DNA of 64,000 nt from JBOCEF01 sp050586345 (GCF_050586345.1 NZ_JBOCEF010000014.1:27069-91068); one strand, 5' to 3'. Positions 51,879-61,444 are shown, numbered from the stretch's first letter. Program-made: numbers and translations. Notes: generated by a model not told the origin, from the sequence alone.

Positions 51879-52646
51879 TCAGCCCTTCTTCGCCGCCGCC
51901 GCGCGCAGGAACAGGCCCGGCAGCACCGCGGCGCACTGGGCGTAGCGCTTCGCCAGCCGCCCGGGGTTGCTCAGCATCCGCCACAGCCACTCCATGGCGA
52001 TCCTGCGCACCCAGGCGGGGGCGCGCACCTGGGCGCCTGCGATGAAATCCACACCCGCGCCGACCGAGACGAACCCCGTCGCCGGGACCCGCGCCACGCC
52101 CCGCGCCGCCAGCCGCTCCTGCTTCGGGGCGCCGAGCGCCAGCAGGCACAGCCGGGCGCCCGAAGCGGCCAGCGCGTCGAGGCAGGCGTCGGCCTGCGCG
52201 CTCTCCGGCTCGAACCCGAAGGGAGGAGAGATCCGGGCGACCACCTTCAGCCCGGGGTGGCGCAGTTCCAGCGTCTCGGCGGCCTGGTCCAGCACCTCCT
52301 GCGTCGAGCCGAGCAGGCCGACGGGAACCCCCATGCGGGCGGCGAGGGCGCAGAGCGGCTCGACCAGTTCCGAGCCGGGGGTGAGGCTGACCGGTGTGCC
52401 CGCCAGCTTGCAGGTCCACACGATCGGGTTGCCGTCGGCGACCACGAAGGTCTGCGCCGCATAGGCCGCGCGGAAGCCCGGGTCGCGCTGCAGCTTGACC
52501 ACGTGGTCGAGGTTGATCGTGGCCACGGCGAAGCTCTCGCCCGCCGCGATCTTCGCCTCGACCCGCTCCAGGAGCGTCGTTGCGTCGGGCGTGTCGATGG
52601 GGACCTCGTGTCCGCCCCCGATCCGCAGGACCGCACCGCTTGCCAT
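51879..52646 (-). CDS. WecG/TagA/CpsF-family glycosyltransferase (GT26)
   Basis: A 255-residue GT26 enzyme that typically transfers N-acetylmannosamine(uronate) to a polyprenyl-linked sugar. Family blocks are FAVATINLDHVVKLQRDPGF, VVADGNPIVWTCKLAG, VPVGLLGSTQEVLDQAAETL, ISPPFGFEPES, LCLLALGAPKQERLA and the C-terminal APAWVRRIAMEWLWRMLSNP with the membrane-binding basic tail. The ATG at 52646 (GAGAGGA upstream) was chosen over open frame upstream. It is oriented away from the other GT genes and has its own terminator. Confidence 0.92.
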   Translation of the reverse strand: MASGAVLRIGGGHEVPIDTPDATTLLERVEAKIAAGESFAVATINLDHVVKLQRDPGFRAAYAAQTFVVADGNPIVWTCKLAGTPVSLTPGSELVEPLCALAARMGVPVGLLGSTQEVLDQAAETLELRHPGLKVVARISPPFGFEPESAQADACLDALAASGARLCLLALGAPKQERLAARGVARVPATGFVSVGAGVDFIAGAQVRAPAWVRRIAMEWLWRMLSNPGRLAKRYAQCAAVLPGLFLRAAAAKKG

Positions 52647-53294
52647 GCCCTCAATCCTCTCGTGGGAAATCCGTTGGCGCGCACCCTGCCGCGCGCGGGG
52701 GCGGCTGCGCAGGGGGCGCGTTGTCGCCCCGCGCGGCGCGGCGGGGCGCAGTTTAGGGAACCGGGGTCCGTTAACACGGCGATCCGGGCGGGGGAATCGC
52801 GCCGCCGCACGGCCCCGCGTGCAGCGATTCGGATCCGCTTTCGGAACGGGGGACCTGTTTCGCGCACCAGGCGACGCCGGCGCCCCGCCGGTCGCCCGGC
52901 GGCGCAGCGCCCGGCGCCCGCCGCGGCTGCGACGCGCCGTCACATCACCCACCGGGGGAGAAGCTGCGGCGCAGCGGACTCGTCCCACGATTGCATTTCA
53001 TTCATACCGTTGCAGTGATGTTCATCTTATTCGAAATACATATTTGCTGTCGCGTTGACCCGGTCCCTTCAGGACTGCGAAAACGGACATGTCCTTCAAG
53101 ACCTCGCGTCAGCTGTCTTGGCGGACTCTCGCACGAAACGGCGGAGACCGTGACCTCCGTGGTGCGAGACGACGCGGCGTCCGGACACCCGGCGCCCGTC
53201 GCGGTTTCTTGCCGCCCACCCCATCTGAGGGGACGGGGCGGGCGGGGAGAAATCCGCGCCTCTCTCGCCCCCCGCCGAGCCTTCGAATCGCGCC
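52647..53294. promoter_or_regulatory. 648-base intergenic region with AT-rich island and stem-loop
   Basis: No gene. 52985-53110 is strongly AT-rich for this genome and likely holds promoter(s). A hairpin with outer arms CTCGCAC/GTGCGAG (53128-53134, 53162-53168) and inner CGGAG/CTCCG (53142-53146, 53155-53159) follows. It could be the long leader of the WecG-type gene (minus strand), a small RNA, or the terminator region of the mutarotase operon. Confidence 0.4.
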
Positions 53295-54302
53295 TCAGCC
53301 GATGCGGGTCGGGGCCGAGAATCGGTGCTCCACCACCCGCCGCCAGACCTGTCCCGGACGGAGGATGGAATTGGGAAAATGGGGATGCGAGGGCGCGTCC
53401 GGCCAGGACTGCGCCTCGAGCGCCACGCCCGCATGGGGGCCGTAGCGGCGCCCAGCCAGGCCCGGCTCGGGCGGCAGGTGCGCGCCGTCATAAAGCTGCA
53501 GCCCCGGCGCGTCGGTCGCGAGGCGCATCTCCACCCCCGTGCGGCCGGTCAGCGCCGCGACCTCGCGCAGGCCCTCGCCGGGCCGCAGGCAGAAATTGAC
53601 GTCGAAGCCAGCGGGGCCGAGATCGCGCGCCGCGCGGAAATCGAAGCGCGTTCCGGCGACCGGGAGCAGGCGGCCGGTGGGCACCAGGTCCTCGTCCACC
53701 TCCAGCACGTGTTCGGCGTCGATGCGCAGGCGCTGGCCGCGGGCATCCGCCTCGCCATCGAGGGTGAAATAGCCGTGATGGGCGAAGCTGCAGGGGGTGG
53801 GGGCGTCGGTGCGCGCCTCCATCTCGATCCGCATCACCCCGTCCCCGGGGAGCGAGAACGCCGCCGTCACGTCCAGCGCGCCGGGAAAGCCCATGTGCCC
53901 GTCGGGCATGTGCAGCGACAGGCGGGCGGAGGCGGGCGTCGTCCCCTCGATCCGCCAGACCTGCGCGCCCGAGCCCCCGGCCCCGCCATGCAGGATGTGC
54001 CGCCCGCGGAAATTGCGGTCGAGCGCGTGGGCGCGGCCGTCGATCTCCAGCCGCGCGCCGCCGATGCGGTTGGCGAAGCGGCCGACGAGGTTGCCCATGT
54101 TCGAGAACGGCCCAAGGTAGGGCGCCAGCGTCTCGGCCCCCAGCACCAGGGGGTGCGGGACGCCCTCGAGGCGCAGGTCCTGCACCGTGGCGCCCCAGGT
54201 CAGCAGCCCCAGGCGCAGCCCGCCGCCTTCAAGCGCGATGCGCTGGACGGGGCCGGAGGGGGCCTCGCCGAAGGGGGCCGCGACGCCGGGCGCGTCGCTC
54301 AC
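53295..54302 (-). CDS. Aldose 1-epimerase (mutarotase)
   Basis: Interconverts alpha- and beta-anomers of a sugar before dehydrogenation. The 335-residue galactose-mutarotase-like beta-sandwich has GRFANRIGGARLEIDG, GRHILHGGAGGSGAQVW, CSFAHHGYFTLDGEA, GFDVNFCLRPGEG and the catalytic Glu in GVALEAQSWPDAPSHPHFP. The start is GTG in a GTGA overlap with the lactonase gene. It is the last gene of the sugar-catabolic operon. Confidence 0.92.
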   Translation of the reverse strand: MSDAPGVAAPFGEAPSGPVQRIALEGGGLRLGLLTWGATVQDLRLEGVPHPLVLGAETLAPYLGPFSNMGNLVGRFANRIGGARLEIDGRAHALDRNFRGRHILHGGAGGSGAQVWRIEGTTPASARLSLHMPDGHMGFPGALDVTAAFSLPGDGVMRIEMEARTDAPTPCSFAHHGYFTLDGEADARGQRLRIDAEHVLEVDEDLVPTGRLLPVAGTRFDFRAARDLGPAGFDVNFCLRPGEGLREVAALTGRTGVEMRLATDAPGLQLYDGAHLPPEPGLAGRRYGPHAGVALEAQSWPDAPSHPHFPNSILRPGQVWRRVVEHRFSAPTRIG

Positions 54303-55159
54303 AGGATCACCCGCGGCTCGGGGCGGCCCGCCACGCCGGGATCGGCGGCGTAGAGCACGCCCTGCGCCGCATCCGGGGCCTCGATGCCTTCGGTCGCCGT
54401 GGTCACGAACAGGGTCCGCAGCCCCTCGCCCCCGAAGGCGGGGCACGAGGCATGGCGCCCGCCGACCGAAACCGCCCGGTCGAACCGCCCGTCCGGGGCG
54501 TGGCGGGCGACGCGGCCCGCGCCCCACTGGGCGATCCACAGGAACCCCTCGGCATCCGTCACCGCGCCGTCGGGGTAGAGGTCCGCGCCCCCCGGCCCGG
54601 CGCCGCGCAGGTCCACCGCCACCTCGGGCGCGCCCTCGGGCCAGCCGTCTTCGTCCAGCGCCTGCGCCATCACCCGCCGCGTCGGCGTGTCGGTGAAATA
54701 GGCGGTGCGCCCGTCGGGGCTGAAGCAGATGGCGTTGGAGATGGAGATCTCCGCGAACAGCTTCTCCAGCCGCCCCTTGTAGAAGCGATAGATCGCCCCC
54801 GCGCCGCGCTCGGCCCGCTTGCCCATGGTCCCGATCCAGAAGCCGCCCATCGGGTCGGCCCGCCCGTCATTGGAGCGGGTGACGGGGTCGCCCGCCTCCA
54901 GCTTCGCCACCTCCTCGCTCTCGCCGCTGTCGATGTCGTGGCGGCGCAGGCCGGTCTCGGTGGCGACCAGCAGCGTGTCGCGGTCGACCCAGCCGGCGGC
55001 GGAACTCATCTCGGGCAGCGCCCGGTCCCGCGCGCCCTGCCCGCCGCGGGACAGCAGGCGCCTGCCGGTGATGTCGAACCAGAACAGCTCCTGCCGTTCC
55101 GGGTGCCAGAGCGGCCCTTCGCCGAGGGCGCAGATGCGGTCGTCGTGGATGATGGCCAT
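54299..55159 (-). CDS. SMP-30/gluconolactonase-family sugar lactonase
   Basis: Hydrolyses an aldonolactone, here probably L-arabinono-1,4-lactone (or galactono/fucono-lactone). The 286-residue six-bladed propeller has metal residues in CALGEGPLWHPE, TRSNDGRADPMGGFWIGTMG and GADLYPDGAVTDAEGFLW, plus ISISNAICFSPDGRTAYFTD. It sits between the semialdehyde dehydrogenase and the mutarotase, matching the lactonase step of the oxidative pentose pathway. Confidence 0.9.
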   Translation of the reverse strand: MAIIHDDRICALGEGPLWHPERQELFWFDITGRRLLSRGGQGARDRALPEMSSAAGWVDRDTLLVATETGLRRHDIDSGESEEVAKLEAGDPVTRSNDGRADPMGGFWIGTMGKRAERGAGAIYRFYKGRLEKLFAEISISNAICFSPDGRTAYFTDTPTRRVMAQALDEDGWPEGAPEVAVDLRGAGPGGADLYPDGAVTDAEGFLWIAQWGAGRVARHAPDGRFDRAVSVGGRHASCPAFGGEGLRTLFVTTATEGIEAPDAAQGVLYAADPGVAGRPEPRVIL

Positions 55160-55191
55160 GGGCGCCTTTCAGCAGATCGGATTGGGGCAGG

Positions 55192-56703
55192 TCAGAACGG
55201 GGACAGCCCGGCGGGCATGTTCTGGAAGCACACGGGCCGCAGCCAGCGGCGGATTGCAAGCGTGCCGACCGAGGTGGCCCCGAAATTGGTGCTCGCCGGG
55301 TATGGCCCGCCATGGACCATGGCGTCGGCGACCTCGACCCCGGTGGGGAAGCCGTTGGCCAGGATCCGCCCCGCCTTGCGCTCGAGGATCGGCAGGAGGC
55401 GCGCGGCCTCCGCCATGTCCGCATCGGTCATGTGGAGCGTAGCGGTCAGCTGGCCCGAGAGGCTGCGGGCCAGCGCCTCGACCTCCTCCATGTCTTGCGC
55501 GATGACCAGCAGGCCCACGGGGCCGAACACCTCGTGCGCCAGCGCCGGGTCGGCGATGAAATCGGCGGCGCAGACCTTGAGCAGCGCGGGGGCGCCCTCG
55601 CGCGCCGTGCAGGGGGCGTCGAGCAGCGCCTCGACGTTGGGGGCGCCGGAGAGGGCCGCGCGGCCCGACCGATACGCCTCGGCGATGCCCTCGGTCAGCA
55701 TCGGGGCGGGTGAAGACTCACCGAGGGCCGCGGCGGCGGATGCGGCGAAGGCGTCGGCATCCGCGCCCGCGAGCGCCACGGCGACGCCGGGGTTGGTGCA
55801 GAACTGCCCCACGCCCATGGTCAGCGAGGCGGCCCAGCCCTGCCCCAGCCCCGCCGCATCCGCGCCCAGCGCGGCGGGCAGCAGGAACATCGGGTTCACG
55901 CTCCCCAGCTCTCCGAAGAACGGGATCGGGCTGGGGCGGCGCGCGCAGATGTCGAACAGCGCCCGACCCCCGCGGAGCGAGCCGGTGAAGCCCACGGCCG
56001 CGGTCAGCGGATGCTCGGCCAGCGCCACGCCCACCGCGATGCCGTCGTCCTGGATCAGAGAGAAGACGCCCGGATCGATCCCGCAGGCGCGGGCGGCGGC
56101 GGCGATGGCCTCGGCCACGATCTCCCCCGTTCCGGGATGCGCCGGGTGGCCCTTCACCACCACCGGGCAGCCCGCGGCGAGGGCCGAGGCGGTGTCGCCC
56201 CCGGCGGTCGAGAACGCCAGCGGGAAGTTCGAGGCGCCGAACACCGCCACCGGGCCGATGGGCCGCTGGATCATCTTCAGCTCGGGCCGCGGCAGGGGCG
56301 CGCGGTCGGGCAGCGCCGCGTCGTGGCGCTGGTCGAGGTAATCGCCCTTCAGGATATGCTCGGCGAAGAGGCGCAGCTGGCCGGTGGTGCGGCCCCGCTC
56401 GCCCTGGAGGCGCGCTTCGGGCAGGCCGGTCTCCTGGCAGCCGATCTCGGTGATCGCGGCGGCGCGGGCTTCGATCTGCTCCGCGATGGCGTTGAGGAAG
56501 GCGGCGCGGAGCGTCGCGTCGCTGCGGCCATAGGTTTCGAACGCGGCCTCGGCGGCCTGCATGGCGCGGTCCGCCAGCGCGGGCGTCCCGGCGTGGAAGG
56601 TATGGGCGGGGCCATGGACGGGGGCGGAAGCGAAACGCGCGCCCTCCGCCACCCAGTCCCCGGCCACCAGGTGCGCGCCTTTCGGGGTCCAGCTCATGCT
56701 CAT
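55192..56703 (-). CDS. NADP-type aldehyde dehydrogenase, 2-oxoglutarate semialdehyde type
   Basis: A 503-residue ALDH-superfamily enzyme expected to oxidise 2-oxoglutarate semialdehyde to 2-oxoglutarate. Catalytic Cys302 lies in TMGVGQFCTNPGVAV and Glu265 in PFFGELGSVNPMF; the coenzyme region has VFGASNFPLAFSTAGGDTAS and GFTGSLRGGR. The GELGSVNP form and length fit the KGSA dehydrogenase subgroup. The ATG at 56703 overlaps the upstream stop (ATGA); the Met at 56697 is an alternative. It follows the keto-acid dehydratase as in Azospirillum-type L-arabinose operons. Confidence 0.9.
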   Translation of the reverse strand: MSMSWTPKGAHLVAGDWVAEGARFASAPVHGPAHTFHAGTPALADRAMQAAEAAFETYGRSDATLRAAFLNAIAEQIEARAAAITEIGCQETGLPEARLQGERGRTTGQLRLFAEHILKGDYLDQRHDAALPDRAPLPRPELKMIQRPIGPVAVFGASNFPLAFSTAGGDTASALAAGCPVVVKGHPAHPGTGEIVAEAIAAAARACGIDPGVFSLIQDDGIAVGVALAEHPLTAAVGFTGSLRGGRALFDICARRPSPIPFFGELGSVNPMFLLPAALGADAAGLGQGWAASLTMGVGQFCTNPGVAVALAGADADAFAASAAAALGESSPAPMLTEGIAEAYRSGRAALSGAPNVEALLDAPCTAREGAPALLKVCAADFIADPALAHEVFGPVGLLVIAQDMEEVEALARSLSGQLTATLHMTDADMAEAARLLPILERKAGRILANGFPTGVEVADAMVHGGPYPASTNFGATSVGTLAIRRWLRPVCFQNMPAGLSPF

Positions 56704-57617
56704 TTCCCCCAGGTCAGCGCGAGGACGTCGAGATCGCGGGCCAGCTGCAGGAGCCGCGCGCGGGTGCGCTCGGACATCGGGCGCTGCGGGTGGCGCACAT
56801 GGTCCGACTTGATCACGCCGCCCTCCTTGAACACCGCCTTGCAGGCCCGCAGCCCGCATTGCCGGTTCTCGTGGTTGATCAGCGGCAGGCAGCGCGTCCA
56901 CTGCGCCAGCGCGGCGTCATGGTCCCCGGCCAGGTGGGACATGACGATGGGCCGGATCTTCTCGGGGAACATGGCCGAGGTCATGGTCCCGGTGCAGCCG
57001 GCGTCGAGGTCGGCCAGCAGCGTCGCGGCTTCCTCTCCGTCGAAGGGGCCGAGGATGTCCTCCCCACCCGCCTCGATCAGCGCGGCGAGCTTGTCGGCGG
57101 CGAAGGGCATCTCGAGCTTGAAGTAGGAGACGTTCTCGATCTCCCGCGCCATCTTCGCCAGAAGCGGCACCGAGAGGGCCACGCCCGAGAGCGGCGCGTC
57201 CTGCACCATGATCGGGATCGAGATGGCGTCCGAGACGGCGCGGAAATGCTCCAGGATCCCCGCCTCGTCCGCCCGCAGGCCCGCGCCGTGATAGGGGGGC
57301 ATCATCATCACCATGCTCGCGCCCATGGCCTCGGCGGCCCTGGCGCGCTCCACCACCAGCGCGGTGTGGAAGTGGGAGATGGTGACGATGATCGGCTTGC
57401 GGCCCGCGTTGTGTTCAAGGGACACGCGCATCATCTGCGCGCGTTCCTCGTCCGACAGCACGAACTGTTCCGAGTAATTGGCGGCGATGCAGATGGCGTC
57501 GACGCCCTGGTCGATCATGCAGTCGATGACGCGGGTCATGCCCTCGGGGTCGAGGGCGCCGTCCTCGAGGAAGGGCGTCGGGGCGACGGGCAGGATGCCG
57601 GTGAGAGGTACGGTCAC
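56700..57617 (-). CDS. DapA-superfamily dehydratase/aldolase (2-keto-3-deoxy-arabonate dehydratase-like)
   Basis: A 305-residue Schiff-base enzyme of the DHDPS/NAL family. Predicted catalytic Lys167 lies in VSYFKLEMPFAADK. Other blocks are ILPVAPTPFLEDGALD, DAICIAANYSEQFVLSDEER, MVMMMPPYHGAGLRADEAGI and VQDAPLSGVALS. With the KGSA dehydrogenase next door, the likely reaction is L-2-keto-3-deoxyarabonate to 2-oxoglutarate semialdehyde. Start GTG at 57617 is preceded by GGAGG; an in-frame extension overlaps the upstream gene and was excluded. Confidence 0.85.
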   Translation of the reverse strand: MTVPLTGILPVAPTPFLEDGALDPEGMTRVIDCMIDQGVDAICIAANYSEQFVLSDEERAQMMRVSLEHNAGRKPIIVTISHFHTALVVERARAAEAMGASMVMMMPPYHGAGLRADEAGILEHFRAVSDAISIPIMVQDAPLSGVALSVPLLAKMAREIENVSYFKLEMPFAADKLAALIEAGGEDILGPFDGEEAATLLADLDAGCTGTMTSAMFPEKIRPIVMSHLAGDHDAALAQWTRCLPLINHENRQCGLRACKAVFKEGGVIKSDHVRHPQRPMSERTRARLLQLARDLDVLALTWGK

Positions 57618-57633
57618 TTGGGCCTCCGGGGGC

Positions 57634-58593
57634 TCAGAAATGGAAGGGATCGACCACGATCCGGCGGCCGAGCGTGAAGGCGTCGGCGACATGGATCATG
57701 GGCGAGAGGTCGACCTCGGACGCCCCCGCCGCGATCAGTTCGGCGAAGCGGGCGTAGAGGCCGGCATATTCATGGTCGGGTCCGGCGAAGACGGTCTCGC
57801 CCCCCGCGGTGAAGCGGGCGCCGCCATCGGAGAGGAGCGCCTCCCCGGCGTCGGTGTCGAAGCGGATGGTCCAGGTCTGGTCCCCCTCCTGCCGCCAGTC
57901 GAAGGCGGCCGTGGCGGGGTGTCCGGCGGGGTCGTGGAACGCCAGGTCGGCGGCGATGGGCGTGCCGCGGTTCTCGGGGAAATAGAGGTCGGCCGAGGCC
58001 AGGTGCAGCCGCCGCGGGTGAATGGCGGTGAGGATCGAGAGCGCGTTGATGCCCGGGTCGAACACGCCCATGGCGCCCGGCTCCCAGATCCACTCCTGCC
58101 CGGGGTGCCAGCGGCGGACATCCTCCTTCCAGGTGATCTCGACCCCGCGGACCTCGCGGGCCGCAAGCCAGGCCTTCGCCGCCTCCACCGCCGCGGCATG
58201 GCGCGAATGCCAGGTGGCGAACAGGGTCACGCCCTGCGCCCCGGCCAGCGCCGCGAGGTCCTGCACCTCGGCCAGCGTCGCGCCCGGGGGTTTCTCGAGC
58301 ATCACGTGCCGCCCCGCCTCCAGCGCCCGCCTTGCGTCGGCGTAGCGCACCTGGGGGGGCGTGCAGAGCGAGACGCATTCCACGTCGGGCCGGGCGGCGA
58401 GAAGCGCCTCGAGGGTCTCGAAGCATTCCACGTCGCCGACCACGGCGTTGCGGCTGGCGGCGGCGAGGAGGGCGAAATCCTCGCCCGTCGCGATGGTTGG
58501 GATGTGCTGGTCGCGGGCGATCTTGCCCACGCCGACGATGGCGATGCTGCGCGCCCCGGCCTTGCGCGGGACGGGGCCGTCTGCGGTGGTCAT
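57634..58593 (-). CDS. Gfo/Idh/MocA sugar 1-dehydrogenase (L-arabinose/D-galactose type)
   Basis: A 319-residue NAD(P)-dependent dehydrogenase that would oxidise the sugar C1 to the lactone. The Rossmann motif is SIAIVGVGKIARDQHIPTI; Lys101 in HVMLEKPPGATLAEV and GMGVF-like AMGVFDPGINALSI are characteristic. EWIWEPGAMGVFDPGINALS closely resembles the Azospirillum L-arabinose 1-dehydrogenase as I recall it. It precedes the dehydratase and follows the importer genes. D-galactose is an alternative substrate. Confidence 0.87.
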   Translation of the reverse strand: MTTADGPVPRKAGARSIAIVGVGKIARDQHIPTIATGEDFALLAAASRNAVVGDVECFETLEALLAARPDVECVSLCTPPQVRYADARRALEAGRHVMLEKPPGATLAEVQDLAALAGAQGVTLFATWHSRHAAAVEAAKAWLAAREVRGVEITWKEDVRRWHPGQEWIWEPGAMGVFDPGINALSILTAIHPRRLHLASADLYFPENRGTPIAADLAFHDPAGHPATAAFDWRQEGDQTWTIRFDTDAGEALLSDGGARFTAGGETVFAGPDHEYAGLYARFAELIAAGASEVDLSPMIHVADAFTLGRRIVVDPFHF

Positions 58594-58596
58594 GGC

Positions 58597-59823
58597 TCAG
58601 CCCTGCTTCTGCTTGTTGTAGACGTCGAAGATCACCGCGGCGAGGAGCACCAGCCCCTTGATGATCTGCTGGTAATCGATGCCGATGCCCATGATCGACA
58701 TGCCGTTGTTCAGAACCCCCATGATGAAGGCCCCGACGACCGCGCCGACCACCTTGCCCACGCCGCCGGACATCGAGGCGCCGCCGATGAACACCGCGGC
58801 GATGACGTCGAGCTCCAGCGCGAAGCCCGCCTTGGGCGTCGCGGTGTTGAGGCGCGCGGCATAGATCAGCCCGGCGATGGCGGCCAGAAGCCCCATGTTG
58901 ACGAAGGTCAGGAACTTGAGCCGCTCGGTCCGCACGCCCGAGAGCTTGGCGGCCTTCTCATTCCCGCCCAGCGCATAGATGCGCCGCCCGGTGACGGTGC
59001 GCTCGGTGACGAAGACATAGATCGCCCCCAGCACCGCCATCGTCACCATCACGTTGGGGATGCCGCGGAAGGTGGCGAGCTTGAACATCAGGAACAGGAT
59101 CGCCCCGGCGACGATGGCGGTGCGGACCCAGAAGAAGGCCGCGGGTTCGCCCGTGATGCCGTAGGCGCGGTCGGCGGCGCGCTTCTTCAGCCCCGACCAG
59201 ACCACCAGCCCGGCGGCGATGGCCCCCGCGGCCATGGCGGTGGCGTTCACCCGCCGCTCGCCCAGCATCTCCGCCAGCCAGGGCGCGCCGTCCTTGCCCG
59301 CAAGGTCGGGGATGAACCCGGTCGACAGCGCCTGGAATTCGCGCGGGAACGGGCCCACGGACTGCCCTTCCAGGAGCCACAGCGACAGGCCCCGGAACAC
59401 CAGCATCCCGGCGAGCGTGACGATGAAGCTCGGGATGCTCCAATACGCCACCCAGTAGCCCTGCGCCGCGCCGATGGCCGCGCCGGTCACGAGACAGGCG
59501 AGCACCGCGACCTCCATCGGCCAGTCCCATTCCACGATCATCACCGCGGCCAACGCCCCGACGAAGCCCATGACGGAGCCCACCGACAGGTCGATATTGC
59601 CCCCCACGATGACGATGAGCATGCCCAGCGCCATGATGATGATATAGCTGTTCTGCAGCAGCAGGTTGGTGATGTTCACGGGCCGCATCAGGGTCCCGTC
59701 CGTCACCACCTCGAAGAACGCCATGATGGCGATCAGCGCGAACAGAAGCCCGTATTCGCGCATGTGGCGGGCGAGATACGCCCCCAGCCCCTGCGAGGCC
59801 CCGCTTTCGGTCGCATCCGTCAT
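58597..59823 (-). CDS. gguB: Sugar ABC transporter permease (GguB-like)
   Basis: A 408-residue inner-membrane permease of the XylH/RbsC (CUT2) class with about ten to twelve TM helices. NIDLSVGSVMGFVGALAAVM and RIYALGGNEKAAKLSGVRTE with GGASMSGGVGKVVGAVVGAF are family signatures. It starts 13 bases after gguA and ends three bases before the dehydrogenase gene, linking import and catabolism. With the ChvE-like binding protein it should import arabinose, galactose, xylose or related sugars. Confidence 0.92.
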   Translation of the reverse strand: MTDATESGASQGLGAYLARHMREYGLLFALIAIMAFFEVVTDGTLMRPVNITNLLLQNSYIIIMALGMLIVIVGGNIDLSVGSVMGFVGALAAVMIVEWDWPMEVAVLACLVTGAAIGAAQGYWVAYWSIPSFIVTLAGMLVFRGLSLWLLEGQSVGPFPREFQALSTGFIPDLAGKDGAPWLAEMLGERRVNATAMAAGAIAAGLVVWSGLKKRAADRAYGITGEPAAFFWVRTAIVAGAILFLMFKLATFRGIPNVMVTMAVLGAIYVFVTERTVTGRRIYALGGNEKAAKLSGVRTERLKFLTFVNMGLLAAIAGLIYAARLNTATPKAGFALELDVIAAVFIGGASMSGGVGKVVGAVVGAFIMGVLNNGMSIMGIGIDYQQIIKGLVLLAAVIFDVYNKQKQG

Positions 59824-59836
59824 CGACCCCTCCCCC

Positions 59837-61360
59837 TCATTCCGTGACGATGAGCGACATGATCCGCTCCTGGCTGGCCTCGGCGGCGGTCAGCTCGCCC
59901 ACGAAGGCCCCCTCGTTCATGACGTAGATCCGGTCGCACATCCCGAGCAGCTCGGGCATCTCGGAGGAGATCATCAGGACCCCCTTGCCCTGCGCGGACA
60001 GATCGTTGATCAGGCCGTAGATTTCGAATTTCGCGCCCACGTCGATCCCGCGCGTCGGCTCGTCGAGGATCAGCACCTCCGGCTCGGTGAAGAGCCACTT
60101 GGACAGCACCACCTTCTGCTGGTTGCCGCCCGACAGGTTCCCGACCTTCTGGAACACCGACGGCGTGCGGATGCGCATCGCCTTGCGGTAGCCCTCGGCC
60201 ACCTCCGTCTCCCGCCCCTCGTCGATCACCCCGCGGGGCGAGGCGACGCGCGGCAGGTTCGCCAGGGTCGCGTTGCGCTGGATGGTCTCGTCCAGCACCA
60301 GGCCGAGCTCCTTGCGGTCCTCGGTCACGTAGGCCAGCCCCGCGGCGATGGCGGCGGGCACGGTCGAGAGGTCCGCAGGCGCCCCACGCAGCTTCGCCGT
60401 CCCCCCCGCGTGCCGCCCCCAGGAGCGGCCGAAGAGCGACATGGCGAGCTCCGTGCGCCCCGCGCCCATCAGCCCGGCGATGCCGACGACCTCGCCGGCG
60501 CGGACGTCGAAGGAGACGCCCCTGATCGCCTCGCGCCCCGCATGTTCGGGGTGCATGACGCGCCAGTCCGAGACCTCGAACAACAGCTCGCCCGCGCGCC
60601 GCTCCCGCTCGGGGTAGCGGTCGGTCATGTCGCGCCCGACCATGTCGCGCACGATCCGGTCCTCCGAGACCGCACCGCCGCGCGCATCCATGGTGGACAC
60701 CGCCGCGCCGTCGCGCAGCACGGTGATGGTGTCGGCGACGCGCCGGACCTCGTTGAGCTTGTGGCTGATGATGATCGAGGTGATGCCCTGGCCCTTGAGC
60801 TCCAGCAGCAGGTCCAGCAGCGCCTGGCTGTCGGCCTCCGACAGCGCCGCCGTCGGCTCGTCCAGGATCAGCAGCCGCACGTCCTTGGCCAGCGCCTTGG
60901 CGATCTCCACCAGCTGCTGCTTGCCGACGCCGATAGTCTCGACCAGCGTGCCGGGCGGATCCTTCAGGCCCACCCGCGCCAGCAGCCGCTCCGCCTCGCG
61001 GAAGGTCTCGCGCCAGTTCATCACCCCGCGGGACTGGCGCTCATTGCCGAGGAACAGGTTCTCGGCGATCGACAGCAGCGGCGCGAGGGCGAGCTCCTGG
61101 TGGATGATGATCACCCCGCGCGCCTCGGACTCGCGGATGCTGGCGAAGGCGGCGAGGGCGCCGTCATAATGGATCTCCCCCTCGTAGGCGCCGTGCGGGT
61201 AGACCCCGCTCAGCACCTTCATCAGGGTGGATTTCCCGGCCCCGTTCTCGCCCACCAGGGCGTGGATCTCGCCCTCGGCGACCTTCAGGTCGACGGCGTC
61301 GAGCGCCTTGACCCCGGGGAATGTCTTGGTGATGCCGCGCATCTCCAGCAGGTGGCCCAT
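59837..61360 (-). CDS. gguA: Sugar ABC transporter ATP-binding protein (GguA-like)
   Basis: A 507-residue CUT2 ATPase with two ATP-binding halves. First half: Walker A VGENGAGKSTLMKVLSGVYP, signature-like IGVGKQQLVEIAKAL and Walker B RLLILDEPTAALSEAD. Second half: degenerate P-loop IAGLMGAGRTELAMSLFGRS, signature NLSGGNQQKVVLSKWL and Walker B VLILDEPTRGIDVGAK. Length and plan match MglA/XylG/GguA. It powers uptake with the GguB-like permease and is separated from chvE by a 264-base spacer with hairpins. Confidence 0.94.
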   Translation of the reverse strand: MGHLLEMRGITKTFPGVKALDAVDLKVAEGEIHALVGENGAGKSTLMKVLSGVYPHGAYEGEIHYDGALAAFASIRESEARGVIIIHQELALAPLLSIAENLFLGNERQSRGVMNWRETFREAERLLARVGLKDPPGTLVETIGVGKQQLVEIAKALAKDVRLLILDEPTAALSEADSQALLDLLLELKGQGITSIIISHKLNEVRRVADTITVLRDGAAVSTMDARGGAVSEDRIVRDMVGRDMTDRYPERERRAGELLFEVSDWRVMHPEHAGREAIRGVSFDVRAGEVVGIAGLMGAGRTELAMSLFGRSWGRHAGGTAKLRGAPADLSTVPAAIAAGLAYVTEDRKELGLVLDETIQRNATLANLPRVASPRGVIDEGRETEVAEGYRKAMRIRTPSVFQKVGNLSGGNQQKVVLSKWLFTEPEVLILDEPTRGIDVGAKFEIYGLINDLSAQGKGVLMISSEMPELLGMCDRIYVMNEGAFVGELTAAEASQERIMSLIVTE

Positions 61361-61425
61361 GGCGTCCTCTTCTCGCTGGGCTGGCGCCGCGCGCCCTGAA
61401 ACCCGCGCGGTGTCCCGCGCCCGGC

Positions 61426-61444
61426 GCCCCGGCGCGCCCGGGGC
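61426..61444. terminator. Hairpin in the chvE-gguA spacer
   Basis: GCCCCGG-cgcgc-CCGGGGC; a second hairpin CCCGCG-atc-CGCGGG lies at 61514-61528. Without T-runs these look like attenuating or 3'-protecting structures, which would let the binding protein be made in excess over the importer. Confidence 0.5.
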
